Source: DATBLE01 sp963837265
Lineage (GTDB): Bacteria > Actinomycetota > Thermoleophilia > Gaiellales > Gaiellaceae
DNA: 64,000 nucleotides
Reading direction: 5' to 3'
Assembly (NCBI GenBank): GCA_963837265.1
Contig: CAWIMQ010000001.1
Span: forward strand, 186,001-250,000
Shown here: positions 8,417 to 16,252 of the stretch, in pieces
Position numbering within the stretch: the first letter of the stretch is position 1
Layout of the letters: each line of letters begins with the position of its first letter
Position numbers and translations under genes: made by a program
The notes under the pieces: model-generated
What the model saw: only the letters and a program-made list of their open reading frames with translations
What the model was told of the DNA's origin: nothing
Database searches by the model: none

Positions 8417-8641
8417 ATGAGCTGCTACGAGTGCGCGCTCGAAGGCAGGGAGGCCGCGTCGGTCGCGACCTGCCGGCACTGCGGTGTCGCCCTCTGTCTC
8501 GAGCACCTTCGGTCCACCCGGGAGCATCGGGTCGGCGGCACGCTGTACGGCTGCCCGCACGACCTCTCGGCGAGGGCCCGGCCGGCGACACGGCCGTCGG
8601 CGAGCGGTCGCGAGCGTGTCCCGGCGGGGGTAGCCGGGTGA
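8417..8641 (+). CDS. DUF2180-type cysteine-rich small protein
   Basis: A 74-residue protein starting MSCYECALEG, with further CxxC (TCRHCG) and CLEHL patterns that could bind a metal in a treble-clef-like fold. This matches the DUF2180 family, best known from archaea. ATG at 8417 is chosen because AAGGAG lies just upstream and homologues start at the MxCYxC motif. The C-terminal third is low-complexity. Its TGA overlaps the GTG of the ArsR gene (GTGA), so it is the first gene of the arsenic operon. Its function is not known; a metalloid-binding accessory role is a guess from context. Confidence 0.7.
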   Translation: MSCYECALEGREAASVATCRHCGVALCLEHLRSTREHRVGGTLYGCPHDLSARARPATRPSASGRERVPAGVAG

Positions 8642-8988
8642 CCGTGACCGTGGAGCCGGCGGTGACGTCGGAGCACGCCGCCGGCGAGCTGGCAGTGCTC
8701 GCAAAGGCGGTCGGGCACCCCACCCGCGTACGCATCCTCCGCCTCCTGCTCGCCCGCGAGGCCTGCTTCTGCGGTGAGATCGTCGATCAGCTGCCGCTCG
8801 CGCAGGCGACCGTCTCACAGCACCTGAAGGTGCTGAAGGAGGCGGGGCTGATCCAGGGCGAGATCGACGGCCCGCGCACCTGCTACTGCGCCGCGCGCGA
8901 TCGGCTCGCGGAGCTGCACGCGCTCGTCGGAGGGTTGCTCGACGGGGCGGTCGGGCTCGCGGAGGACCGGCACCGTGGCTGCGGCTGA
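8638..8988 (+). CDS. ArsR/SmtB-family metalloregulator (first copy)
   Basis: A 116-residue winged-helix repressor. HPTRVRILRLLL opens the DNA-binding domain, the metal-site segment is EACFCGEIVDQL with a CxC pair, and the recognition helix is QATVSQHLKVLKEAGL. The CxC placement matches the As(III)/Sb(III) site of ArsR. A GTG overlaps the DUF2180 stop by four bases. The gene end overlaps the GTG start of the permease by 14 bases. It likely represses its own operon and is released by arsenite; no clear operator was seen upstream of 8417. Confidence 0.9.
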   Translation: MTVTVEPAVTSEHAAGELAVLAKAVGHPTRVRILRLLLAREACFCGEIVDQLPLAQATVSQHLKVLKEAGLIQGEIDGPRTCYCAARDRLAELHALVGGLLDGAVGLAEDRHRGCG

Positions 8989-10069
8989 GTCGCCCGCCGG
9001 GGCGTCCGGCGCGACCATGGTCGCCGCCCGCGTGCGTCTGGCCGAGGAGCGGCATCCACTCTGGCTGCTCGGCGTCGCCGCCGCTGCGTGGGTCGCCCTC
9101 TACGCAGCGCTGTCGCCGTTCTGGGACCATCTTCTCTACCGTGCGTTCTCGATGCCGCGCGGGCCCCGCTGGGCGGACGCGCTGCACTTCTTCCTCTACG
9201 ACACGACAAAGATCTTGCTGCTCCTCGTGGGGATCATCTTCGCGGTCCGCATCCTCAGGAGCTTCCTCTCGATCGAGCGCACGCGCAGGATGCTCGGCGG
9301 CAGGCGCGAGGGAGCCGGCAACGTGGCCGCGGCAGGGCTCGGGGTCGCCACCCCGTTCTGCTCCTGCAGCGCAGTGCCCGCATTCATCGGCTTCGTCGCC
9401 GCCGGCGTCCCGCTGGGAGTCACGCTGTCGTTCCTGATCGCGAGCCCGCTCGTGAACGAGGTCGCCGTCGTGCTGCTGTACGGGATGTTCGGCTTCACGA
9501 TCGCCGCCCTCTACATCGGCGCCGGGCTCACGCTCGCGATCGCCGCCGGCTTCGTGCTCGGACGGATGCGGCTCGAGCGGTTCGTGGAGCCGTTCGTGCT
9601 CGAAGCGGCGGCCGGCGCTCCCTCCGGCTCGGCCGACGCGGAGGCGCAACCGGCATGGACGGAGCGGATCGAGCTCGGGATCGACGAGGTGAAGGCGATC
9701 GTCGGCCGTATCTGGCCGTATCTGCTCGGCGGCATCGCGGTCGGCGCGGCCATCCACGGCTGGGTGCCGTCCGACTTCTTCGCCCGCGTCGCCGGATCCG
9801 GCAACCCGCTCGCCGTGCCCGTCTCGGTCGTGCTCGGAGTGCCACTCTACTCGAACGCCGCCGGGGTGCTGCCGCTCGTCGAGGCGCTGCACGCGAAGGG
9901 GATGGCGATGGGAACGCTGCTCGCGTTCATGATGAGCGTGGTCGCGCTCTCCTTCCCGGAGATGATCCTGCTCCGGCGCGTGCTGCGCCCGCAGCTCCTC
10001 GGGATCTACGTCGCCGTCGTCGCGAGCGGGATCGTCGCTGTCGGCCTCCTCTTCAATGCCGTCCTCTGA
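8975..10069 (+). CDS. Permease of the ArsP/YraQ (DUF318) family
   Basis: A 364-residue membrane protein with about eight hydrophobic helices in two halves. The family hallmark TPFCSCSAVP is at about residues 127-136, with VPLYSNAAGVLP as the pseudo-repeat near 290. Members include ArsP, an efflux permease for trivalent organoarsenicals such as methylarsenite. That would fit the ArsM methyltransferase encoded about 9 kb downstream, although many DUF318 proteins have unknown substrates. The start is a GTG at 8975 within the arsR end; ATG 9017 is an alternative. It is followed by the CxxC mini-thioredoxin, a common pairing for this family. Confidence 0.85.
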   Translation: MAAAESPAGASGATMVAARVRLAEERHPLWLLGVAAAAWVALYAALSPFWDHLLYRAFSMPRGPRWADALHFFLYDTTKILLLLVGIIFAVRILRSFLSIERTRRMLGGRREGAGNVAAAGLGVATPFCSCSAVPAFIGFVAAGVPLGVTLSFLIASPLVNEVAVVLLYGMFGFTIAALYIGAGLTLAIAAGFVLGRMRLERFVEPFVLEAAAGAPSGSADAEAQPAWTERIELGIDEVKAIVGRIWPYLLGGIAVGAAIHGWVPSDFFARVAGSGNPLAVPVSVVLGVPLYSNAAGVLPLVEALHAKGMAMGTLLAFMMSVVALSFPEMILLRRVLRPQLLGIYVAVVASGIVAVGLLFNAVL

Positions 10070-10086
10070 TGGAAGGAGCAACCAGC

Positions 10087-10329
10087 ATGTCCACGATCAA
10101 GGTGCTCGGAAGCGGCTGTGCGAACTGCCGGCGGCTCACCCGGCTGACCGAGCAGGCGCTCGCCGAGCTCGGCCGCGCCGAGCACGTCGAGAAGGTCACC
10201 GATTACGCTCAGATCGCCGCCTACGGCGTGCTGGCGACACCTGCGCTCGTCGTCGACGGCCGGATCCTGCTTGCCGGCCGGATCCCGGCGCTCAGCTCGT
10301 TGAAGGAGGCGCTCGCAGAGCGGTCGTGA
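10087..10329 (+). CDS. Mini-thioredoxin / redox-active disulfide protein
   Basis: An 80-residue protein with the thioredoxin-like active site GSGCANCRRL at residues 8-17 and the cis-Pro segment ATPALVVDG. It belongs to the short thioredoxin family regularly encoded next to DUF318 permeases. A good ribosome binding site (GGAAGGAG) precedes ATG 10087. Its stop overlaps the ATG of acr3 (TGATG). It may deliver or reduce the thiol-bound metalloid for the permease, which is an inference from the gene pair. Confidence 0.85.
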   Translation: MSTIKVLGSGCANCRRLTRLTEQALAELGRAEHVEKVTDYAQIAAYGVLATPALVVDGRILLAGRIPALSSLKEALAERS

Positions 10330-11465
10330 TGGAGAGCGCCCGGCACCATCCGCCCGCTGGCGACCAGGTCGTCCTGGGGAAGCTGCCGACGCTCGACCGT
10401 TTCCTGCCGTTGTGGATCGGTCTGGCGATGGCGGCCGGGCTGGGGCTCGGCTCGCTGGTCCCGAGCCTGAACGACGGTCTCGACAGGCTGCAGATCGGCA
10501 CCGTCTCGCTGCCGATCGCGCTCGGCCTGCTGCTGATGATGTACCCGGTGCTGGCGAAGGTGCGGTACGAGGAGCTCGGCCGCAAGCAGGCAGACGGCGT
10601 CTCGAACAGGCTCTTCTTCGGCGTCTCGCTCTTCCTCTCCTGGCTCGTCGGGCCGCTGTTCATGTTCGCGCTCGCCTGGCTGCTGCTCCCCCACCAGCCC
10701 GCCTACCGCACCGGCGTGATCGTCGTCGGCCTCGCCCGCTGCATCGCGATGGTGCTGATCTGGAACGACATCGCGCACGGCGACCGCGACCGCGCCGCCG
10801 TCCTCGTCGTCTTCAACGCGCTCTTCCAGGTCGCCGCCTACTCGCTCCTCGGCTACTTCTACCTCACCGTCCTGCCGGGCTGGCTCGGCCTCGACACGCA
10901 GGGCTTCGAGGTCGGGATCTGGGAGGTCGCCCGCACCGTCCTGATCTTCCTCGGCATCCCGCTCACCGCCGGGTACCTCACGCGCCGGGTCGGGCTCCAG
11001 CGCAGGGGCCGCGACTGGTACGAGCAGCGGTTCCTCCCCAAGATCGGCCCGATCACCCTCTACGGGCTCCTGTTCACGATCGTGCTCCTGTTTGCGATCC
11101 AGGGCGACACGATCACCTCCCGGCCTCTCGACGTCGTCCGGATCGCCCTGCCCCTGCTCGCCTACTTCGGCGGCATGTGGAGCGCCGGCTTCCTGATCGG
11201 CAAGCTCACCGGCCTGCCCTACGCGCAAACTGCCAGCCTCGCCTTCACCGTCGCCTCGAACGACTTCGAGCTCGCGATCGCGGTCGCCGTCGGGGTCTTC
11301 GGGGCCGCCTCCGGCCAGGCGCTCGCCGGAGTCGTCGGCCCCCTGATCGAGGTGCCGGTGCTGGTCTCCCTCGTCTACGTCGCTCTCTGGGCGCGCCGGT
11401 TCTTCCCGCGGGCTCCGACTCCCGCGGCGGTCCCGGCTCGGGTTGCGAGCGCGAGCCCGAGTTAG
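10329..11465 (+). CDS. acr3: Arsenite efflux transporter Acr3
   Basis: A 378-residue member of the bile-acid/sodium symporter superfamily with about ten membrane helices. GLARCIAMVLIWNDIAHGD contains the essential cysteine of Acr3 in helix 4, and TVASNDFELAIAVAVG is the conserved helix-9 stretch. The opening LPLWIGLAMAAGLGLGSLVP is typical. It exports As(OH)3 by proton antiport. ATG 10329 overlaps the preceding stop. The stop lies in a tandem 9-base repeat GTTAGGCAA (11461-11478). This completes the DUF2180-arsR-permease-thioredoxin-acr3 operon. Confidence 0.95.
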   Translation: MESARHHPPAGDQVVLGKLPTLDRFLPLWIGLAMAAGLGLGSLVPSLNDGLDRLQIGTVSLPIALGLLLMMYPVLAKVRYEELGRKQADGVSNRLFFGVSLFLSWLVGPLFMFALAWLLLPHQPAYRTGVIVVGLARCIAMVLIWNDIAHGDRDRAAVLVVFNALFQVAAYSLLGYFYLTVLPGWLGLDTQGFEVGIWEVARTVLIFLGIPLTAGYLTRRVGLQRRGRDWYEQRFLPKIGPITLYGLLFTIVLLFAIQGDTITSRPLDVVRIALPLLAYFGGMWSAGFLIGKLTGLPYAQTASLAFTVASNDFELAIAVAVGVFGAASGQALAGVVGPLIEVPVLVSLVYVALWARRFFPRAPTPAAVPARVASASPS

Positions 11466-11542
11466 GCAAGTTAGGCAAACCTTCTCCGCTCGTTCACCGC
11501 CCGGCCGCCCACGCGGGCGTGGCTCCGGCGCACACTTGCCGC

Positions 11543-11716
11543 GTGGAGTCCCAGCGCATGGAAGCCGCGTTCGTCCTCCTCCTGACCGGTGAGGAGCGGG
11601 CGGCGCTCGTGCGGCTCCTCCGGGTCGTCGAGGACGAATGGTGGCTGGACGACGTCGAGCGCTCCCTCCTCGAGCGCCTCGACGCCTCTGACGCAGCGTT
11701 CCGCCCGGCGGCCTGA
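11543..11716 (+). CDS. Small hypothetical protein
   Basis: A 57-residue acidic, helical protein containing LTGEERAALVRLLRVVEDE and DVERSLLERL. GTG 11543 or ATG 11558 could start it; neither has a strong ribosome binding site. It follows acr3 on the same strand after a 77-base gap. I do not recognise a family. Charge pattern and codon use look like a genuine short gene, but this is only moderately supported. Confidence 0.45.
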   Translation: MESQRMEAAFVLLLTGEERAALVRLLRVVEDEWWLDDVERSLLERLDASDAAFRPAA

Positions 11717-11836
11717 CGCGGAGACAGCGCGCGGGCCTGACGCCGCGTGGAGGCGCGTCCGCGCGCAACCGAGCAGCAGCCCGGTCGGCGCGCTCAGGAG
11801 GTCTCGGCAGCCCGCCGAAGAAGAGGAAGAGGTCTC

Positions 11837-12043
11837 ATGCGCCGGCGCGCCCGCTTTCTCGCCGCCTACCACGTCTTCGCCGCCGAGCCGGCGGTGGACG
11901 GCTACGACGTGCCGGCGACCCTGAACGGAGAGCCGGCGATGTTCGCGATCTCCCTGCAGCGCGGCCGGTACCGAATCGAGGACGTCGTCGCCGCCCCGGC
12001 CGCGTTCGACGCGGCACAGATCGCCCGGGCGATCGCGCAGTGA
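11837..12043 (+). CDS. Small hypothetical protein
   Basis: A 68-residue protein beginning MRRRARFLAAYHVF, with YDVPATLNGEPAMFAISLQRGRYRIEDVV in the middle, suggesting a small beta-rich fold. GAGGAAGAGG upstream gives ATG 11837 a good ribosome binding site. It is convergent with pstS across a strong palindrome. The family was not recognised. Confidence 0.5.
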   Translation: MRRRARFLAAYHVFAAEPAVDGYDVPATLNGEPAMFAISLQRGRYRIEDVVAAPAAFDAAQIARAIAQ

Positions 12044-12050
12044 GACGCGG

Positions 12051-12076
12051 CGCGGGCGCCCCGAGGGGCGCCCGCG
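12051..12076. terminator. Bidirectional terminator between small gene and pstS
   Basis: A 12-base perfect stem, CGCGGGCGCCCC paired with GGGGCGCCCGCG across a 2-base loop, lies between two convergent genes. There is no T-tract, as is common in high-G+C actinobacteria. Confidence 0.7.
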
Positions 12077-12100
12077 ACACCGGCACCGGAGCGGGAGGTG

Positions 12101-13132
12101 CTAGCTCTGGACCTTCTTCAGTGTCTTCTCCGCCGCGACCAGCACGACCTTCGGAATCGGGACGAAGAGGAGCTTCGGCCCGAACGTCTGGCCCTGCGTG
12201 AGCGCGTAGAACACGAACTTGCGCAGCTCGGCCGCCTTGTCGGTCTTGGTGGGCAGGATCACGTACGTGTACGTGCAGATCGGGTACGCGAGCGGGTTGC
12301 CCTTCGGCGGGTTGACGATGTGGGTCTCGTTGTTCGCCGGGACCGTCTTGACGAGTGACGCCGCCGCCGAGATCGCGCGCAGTCCGGGGGTGACGAACTT
12401 GCCGTCCCGGTTCTGGACGCGGGCGAACGAGAGATGATTGGTCAGCGCATACGCGATGTCGGCGTAGCCGATCGCGCCAGGCGTGTTCTTGACCACGCCC
12501 GCGACGCCTGAGCTACCGCGGCCGCCGATCCCTACGGGGAAGTTGACCTGCGTCGACCGACCGACCTTCGTCTTGAACGCGGGGCTGACCGAGATCAAGT
12601 AGTCGGTGAAGTTGTACGTCGTCCCGGAACCGTCGGAGCGCCACACGACGGTGATCTTCGTGTGCGGCAGGTTGACGCCCGGGTTGATCTTGGCGAGCGC
12701 CGAGGCGTCCCAGTACTCGATCGTGCCGAGGTAGATGTTCGCGATGATCGTTCCGGTCATCTTGAGGTTGTTCGGGACGCCCGGCACGTTGTAGAGGATC
12801 GCCGTCGAGGACAGCGCCCACGGGATCTGGACGCAACCGTGGCACCCGGTGAGCTGGTCCGGCGTGAGCGGAGCGTCGCTTGCGCCGAAGTCGACCGTCC
12901 GCGCCTGGATCGAGGCGATACCGCCGCCCGAGCCGATCGGGTTGTAGTTGATCGTCACACCCGTCTTCGACGAATAGTCCTTCTGCCACTGCGACACGAG
13001 CGGGGCGACGAACGTGCTGCCGGCGCCAGAGAGGGTGGTCGCCCCCGTCTTGGAGCTGCCGGCCGGAGCGCCCGTGGTCACGACGAGCGCGGCGGCCGCG
13101 AGCGCAACGATGGACAAGATCTTGGTCTTCAT
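12101..13132 (-). CDS. pstS: Phosphate ABC transporter substrate-binding protein
   Basis: A 343-residue periplasmic-type phosphate binder. A signal peptide (about 1-27) is followed by TTLSGAGSTFVAPLVSQW, the phosphate-binding loop SGAGSTF typical of PstS, then IGSGGGI, FGASDAPL, WRSDGSGTTYNFTDYL and GYADIAY. The signal peptide has no lipobox cysteine, which is unusual because actinobacterial PstS is normally a lipoprotein. ATG 13132 follows a strong GGGGAGGA ribosome binding site. It lies last in the leftward pstC-pstA-pstS order with a 135-base gap before it that holds its own PHO box. Confidence 0.95.
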   Translation of the reverse strand: MKTKILSIVALAAAALVVTTGAPAGSSKTGATTLSGAGSTFVAPLVSQWQKDYSSKTGVTINYNPIGSGGGIASIQARTVDFGASDAPLTPDQLTGCHGCVQIPWALSSTAILYNVPGVPNNLKMTGTIIANIYLGTIEYWDASALAKINPGVNLPHTKITVVWRSDGSGTTYNFTDYLISVSPAFKTKVGRSTQVNFPVGIGGRGSSGVAGVVKNTPGAIGYADIAYALTNHLSFARVQNRDGKFVTPGLRAISAAASLVKTVPANNETHIVNPPKGNPLAYPICTYTYVILPTKTDKAAELRKFVFYALTQGQTFGPKLLFVPIPKVVLVAAEKTLKKVQS

Positions 13133-13200
13133 TCCTCCCCTTCTCCTCGTGAGAGCCAACACCGCAAGTGTCGCGGCGCCCCTGACGCACGTGGGCGGCG

Positions 13201-13233
13201 GGCGGGTGAAGCAGTGGTGAAAAGGGTGTGAAC
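13201..13233 (-). promoter_or_regulatory. PHO box upstream of pstS
   Basis: Read on the minus strand, three contiguous 11-base units are GTTCACACCCT, TTTCACCACTG and CTTCACCCGCC. They lie 69-101 bases before the pstS start. Spacing and sequence agree closely with actinobacterial PHO boxes (GTTCACC direct repeats), which supports independent phosphate-starvation induction of pstS. Confidence 0.7.
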
Positions 13234-13267
13234 GTCGCCGGAAGTCCGGCAGGACTTCCGCGATCGT

Positions 13268-14149
13268 CTAGCCGCGCTCGAGCTTGCGACGGCTGCGGGA
13301 GAGCAGCGCACGCGAGGCGAGGCTCGAGACCAGCACGAACGCGATCAGGACGAACGCGGCCGCCCAGGCCTGGTCGTTCAGGTGCGGGTCGGGCGCCTCC
13401 GAGTACTCGAAGATGATCACGGGAATGGACGCAAGCGCATGGCCGGGGTCGGTCGACACCAGGTTTCCGAAGAGCGACGACGTGAAGAGGAGCGGCGCCG
13501 TCTCGCCGGCCGCCCGCGCAACCGCGAGCGTGGCCCCGGTCAGGATCCCGCTGAGGGTGGTCGGAAGGATCACGCCGACGATCGTCCGCCACTTGCTCAC
13601 GCCGAGGGCGAGGCTTCCTTCGCGCAGATCGTTCGGTACGAGTGCGAGGACCTCCTGGGTCGCGCGGGAGATCAGCGGCAGCATGATTATGGCCAGGGCG
13701 AGCGAGCCGATGAAGCCGTTCTGCCCACGCCCGACGACGAGCAGCGCGAAGAGGAAGACCCCGATCACGATCGAGGGGAGGCCGTTCAGAACGTCGAGGG
13801 TCAGCTTGATCCCCTGCGAGATCCGATGGTCCGCGAACTCGCTGACGTAGATCGCGACGAGCACGCCGACGGGCAGCGCGATCGCAGCTCCAATCCCGAC
13901 CAGGATCAGGCTCCCGACGAAGGCGTGGGCGATTCCACCACCCGTCTCCCCGAACGTCGCCGGCGTCTTCGTGAAGAGGTTGCCGTCGAGTGCGGGCAGC
14001 CCCTTGATGAACACCGAGATCGTGACCAGCGCGAGCACCGCGACGGCGATCGCGGACGCGAGCAGCCAGCCGGCCTCGACGGCACGATTCACGAACTTGC
14101 GCCGGCGCACGCGTCCGCTCGCGGCAAGGCTGAGGGGCTGCGCCGGCAT
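13268..14149 (-). CDS. pstA: Phosphate ABC transporter permease PstA
   Basis: A 293-residue permease with about six helices. The EAA-type loop with GSLALGVSKWRTIVGVILPTTLSGI, followed by ARAAGETAPLLFTS, is diagnostic of PstA. It pairs with PstC to form the phosphate channel. Its ATG shares one base with the pstC stop (ATGA), so the two are translationally coupled. The pstS gene follows after 135 bases with its own regulatory site. Confidence 0.95.
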   Translation of the reverse strand: MPAQPLSLAASGRVRRRKFVNRAVEAGWLLASAIAVAVLALVTISVFIKGLPALDGNLFTKTPATFGETGGGIAHAFVGSLILVGIGAAIALPVGVLVAIYVSEFADHRISQGIKLTLDVLNGLPSIVIGVFLFALLVVGRGQNGFIGSLALAIIMLPLISRATQEVLALVPNDLREGSLALGVSKWRTIVGVILPTTLSGILTGATLAVARAAGETAPLLFTSSLFGNLVSTDPGHALASIPVIIFEYSEAPDPHLNDQAWAAAFVLIAFVLVSSLASRALLSRSRRKLERG

Positions 14150-15123
14150 CAGCGAGCACCCGTCCGCTGGAGCTCGAAGCGGTTGACGATCACCTGAGCG
14201 CCGACGTTCGTCAGCAGGGCGAAGACGAGCAGGATCACCGCGAGATAGACGATCGAGGCAATGTGGATATTCGAGACGGCACCCTGATACTGAGCGGCGA
14301 TGCGACTGGCGAGAGTGTCTCCGGGCTGGAAGAGCGAGGTCGGAATCCCGGCGAAGCCGCCGATCACCTGAGTTACGGCGATTGCCTCGCCGACGGCGCG
14401 CCCCATCCCCAACAACACCGCAGCCACGACACCTCCCCGCGTGTACGGGAAGACGACGCCGCGGACCATCTCCCAGCGGGTCAGCCCGAGTCCGTACGCT
14501 CCCTCCTTCAGCTCTGCCGGCACGCCCTTGAAGAGCTCGCGGGTGACGCTCGCGGTGATCGGGACGATCATGATCGTGAGGATCAGGATCGCCGGCAACA
14601 TTCCAGCCTGCTGAGGCGTCCCCTGGAAGAGCGGGATCCAGCCGAACCACGAATGGAGCCAGGGATCCAGGTGATTGCGCACGAACGGGCCGAGCACGAA
14701 GATCCCCCAGAGGCCGAGAACCACGCTCGGCACCGCCGCCAGCATCTCGACGAGCGAGCCGACGACCCCCCGGACTGCGGGCGGCGCGAGCTCGGTCAGG
14801 AACAGCGCGACCGCGATCGCGAGCGGCCCCGCGATCAGCACCGCGCCGAACGAGGTGACCGCCGTCCCGTAGAGGAAGTCCAACGCGCCGAATTGACTGG
14901 TGACCGGGTCCCAGGTCTGATGCCAGACGAAGGCGATCCCGAACTTGGAGATGGCCGGCCAGGCCCCGTAGACGACACGGTAGACGATCAGCCCGAAGAC
15001 GACGACCGAGCCGAAGGCCGCAGCACCGGTCACGACATGCAGCCCGGTGTCCCCGATGCGATCGCTCAGTCGCCGCCTCGAGGCGAGCGCACGCGAAAGC
15101 ACCTCCGAGCCGGGCGCAACCAT
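14149..15123 (-). CDS. pstC: Phosphate ABC transporter permease PstC
   Basis: A 324-residue permease. After a cytosolic N-terminus with a first helix (about 32-52), it carries LAIAVALFLTELAP, the EAA loop GAYGLGLTRWEMVRGVVFPYTRGGV and GRAVGEAIAVTQVIGG, which identify PstC. ATG 15123 is divergent from pstB, with a 96-base intergenic region that contains a PHO box. It forms the high-affinity phosphate importer with PstA, PstB and PstS. Confidence 0.95.
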   Translation of the reverse strand: MVAPGSEVLSRALASRRRLSDRIGDTGLHVVTGAAAFGSVVVFGLIVYRVVYGAWPAISKFGIAFVWHQTWDPVTSQFGALDFLYGTAVTSFGAVLIAGPLAIAVALFLTELAPPAVRGVVGSLVEMLAAVPSVVLGLWGIFVLGPFVRNHLDPWLHSWFGWIPLFQGTPQQAGMLPAILILTIMIVPITASVTRELFKGVPAELKEGAYGLGLTRWEMVRGVVFPYTRGGVVAAVLLGMGRAVGEAIAVTQVIGGFAGIPTSLFQPGDTLASRIAAQYQGAVSNIHIASIVYLAVILLVFALLTNVGAQVIVNRFELQRTGAR

Positions 15124-15164
15124 CGGCGCGGAGCTTTACAGTCCGAGGCGGGCCCCGTAAGGAC

Positions 15165-15197
15165 ATTTACCACCTCGACACCACACGTTCACATCGC
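15165..15197 (+). promoter_or_regulatory. PHO box between pstC and pstB
   Basis: On the plus strand, three contiguous 11-base units are ATTTACCACCT, CGACACCACAC and GTTCACATCGC. Their orientation matches transcription of pstB, whose start is 23 bases downstream. It may also influence the divergent pstC. Confidence 0.55.
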
Positions 15198-15219
15198 CTA
15201 GACCCGGAGCCGAACGAGC

Positions 15220-16080
15220 ATGAGCGAGACTCCCCACGTGCCCGCCGAAGTGGCAGCGATCGACGTCGGGGCGAGCCTGAAGCGCGACGAGGCGCCGGTC
15301 GAGAAGCGCGACGTCGTCTTCGGGATCGACGACCTCAGCGTTGCCTACGGGGAAAACGTCGCCGTGAAGAGCGTGTCGCTCGACGTGTACCGAAACCTGA
15401 CCACGGCGGTTATCGGCCCGTCCGGCTGCGGGAAGAGCACCTTCATCCGCTGCCTGAACCGGATGAACGACCTGGTGCCGAGCGTCAGGGTCGGGGGCCA
15501 GATCCTGTATCACGGAGAGGACCTGTACGGAGCGGATGCCGACCCGGTCGAGGTACGCCGCCGGATCGGGATGGTCTTCCAGAAGCCGAACCCGTTCCCG
15601 AAGTCGGTCCACGACAACGTCGCCTTCGCGCCGAGGGTACTCGGCATGAAGGGCGACATGGACGAGCGAGTCGAGCGTGCCCTCCGCGGCGCGGCGCTGT
15701 GGGACGAGGTCAAGGACCGGCTGAACCGCAGCGCGCTCGCACTCTCGGGCGGGCAGCAGCAGCGGCTCTGCATCGCCCGGGCGCTCGCGGTCGAGCCCGA
15801 GGTGATCCTGCTCGACGAGCCCGCCTCCGCGCTCGACCCGATCTCGACCGCGGCGATCGAGGATTTGATGCACGAGCTCAAGAAGGACTACACGCTCGTG
15901 ATCGTCACCCACAACATGCAGCAGGCGGCCCGCGTCGCCGACATGACCGCCTTCTTCAGCCTCGAGGTCGCCGAGACCGACCGCTACGGGGTGCTGGTCG
16001 AGTACGACGAGACCGCGAAGATCTTCACCCACCCGGCCGACAAGCGCACCGAGGACTACGTCACCGGCCGGTTCGGCTGA
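15220..16080 (+). CDS. pstB: Phosphate ABC transporter ATPase PstB
   Basis: A 286-residue ABC ATPase. Walker A GPSGCGKST, Q-loop VFQKPNPFPKSV (the PNPFP motif is typical of PstB), signature LSGGQQQRL, Walker B VILLDEPASALDP and switch His in VTHNMQQA are all intact. The first 30 residues, an acidic/basic N-terminal extension, are longer than usual; ATG 15220 is the only good start. It is divergent from pstCAS and leads the phoU pair. Confidence 0.96.
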   Translation: MSETPHVPAEVAAIDVGASLKRDEAPVEKRDVVFGIDDLSVAYGENVAVKSVSLDVYRNLTTAVIGPSGCGKSTFIRCLNRMNDLVPSVRVGGQILYHGEDLYGADADPVEVRRRIGMVFQKPNPFPKSVHDNVAFAPRVLGMKGDMDERVERALRGAALWDEVKDRLNRSALALSGGQQQRLCIARALAVEPEVILLDEPASALDPISTAAIEDLMHELKKDYTLVIVTHNMQQAARVADMTAFFSLEVAETDRYGVLVEYDETAKIFTHPADKRTEDYVTGRFG

Positions 16081-16108
16081 TGCGCATCCTCACGTCACTC
16101 GGGCGTCG

Positions 16109-16242
16109 GTGGCAAAGGAGGCAAGCGCGCGGCGCGCAGGACAGTACGCCCTGGTACGGCCAAGCGCCGCGCGCGCAGCATCCTGCAGCCATCGGCGTCA
16201 GCCTTCGGCGGAGCGCGGCTCCGCCGCGCGGGAGCCGAAGGC
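16109..16242 (+). other. Structured spacer between pstB and phoU
   Basis: Two strong inverted repeats lie in the 172-base gap. The first pairs GCGCGCGGCGC (16125-16135) with GCGCCGCGCGC (16164-16174). The second pairs GCCTTCGGC (16201-16209) with GCCGAAGGC (16234-16242), with an inner GGCGGAGC/GCTCCGCC stem that overlaps it. The second ends just before the phoU start, so it may act as an attenuator or mRNA processing site. No gene is supported here. Confidence 0.5.
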
Positions 16243-16252
16243 GGCGAGTGAC

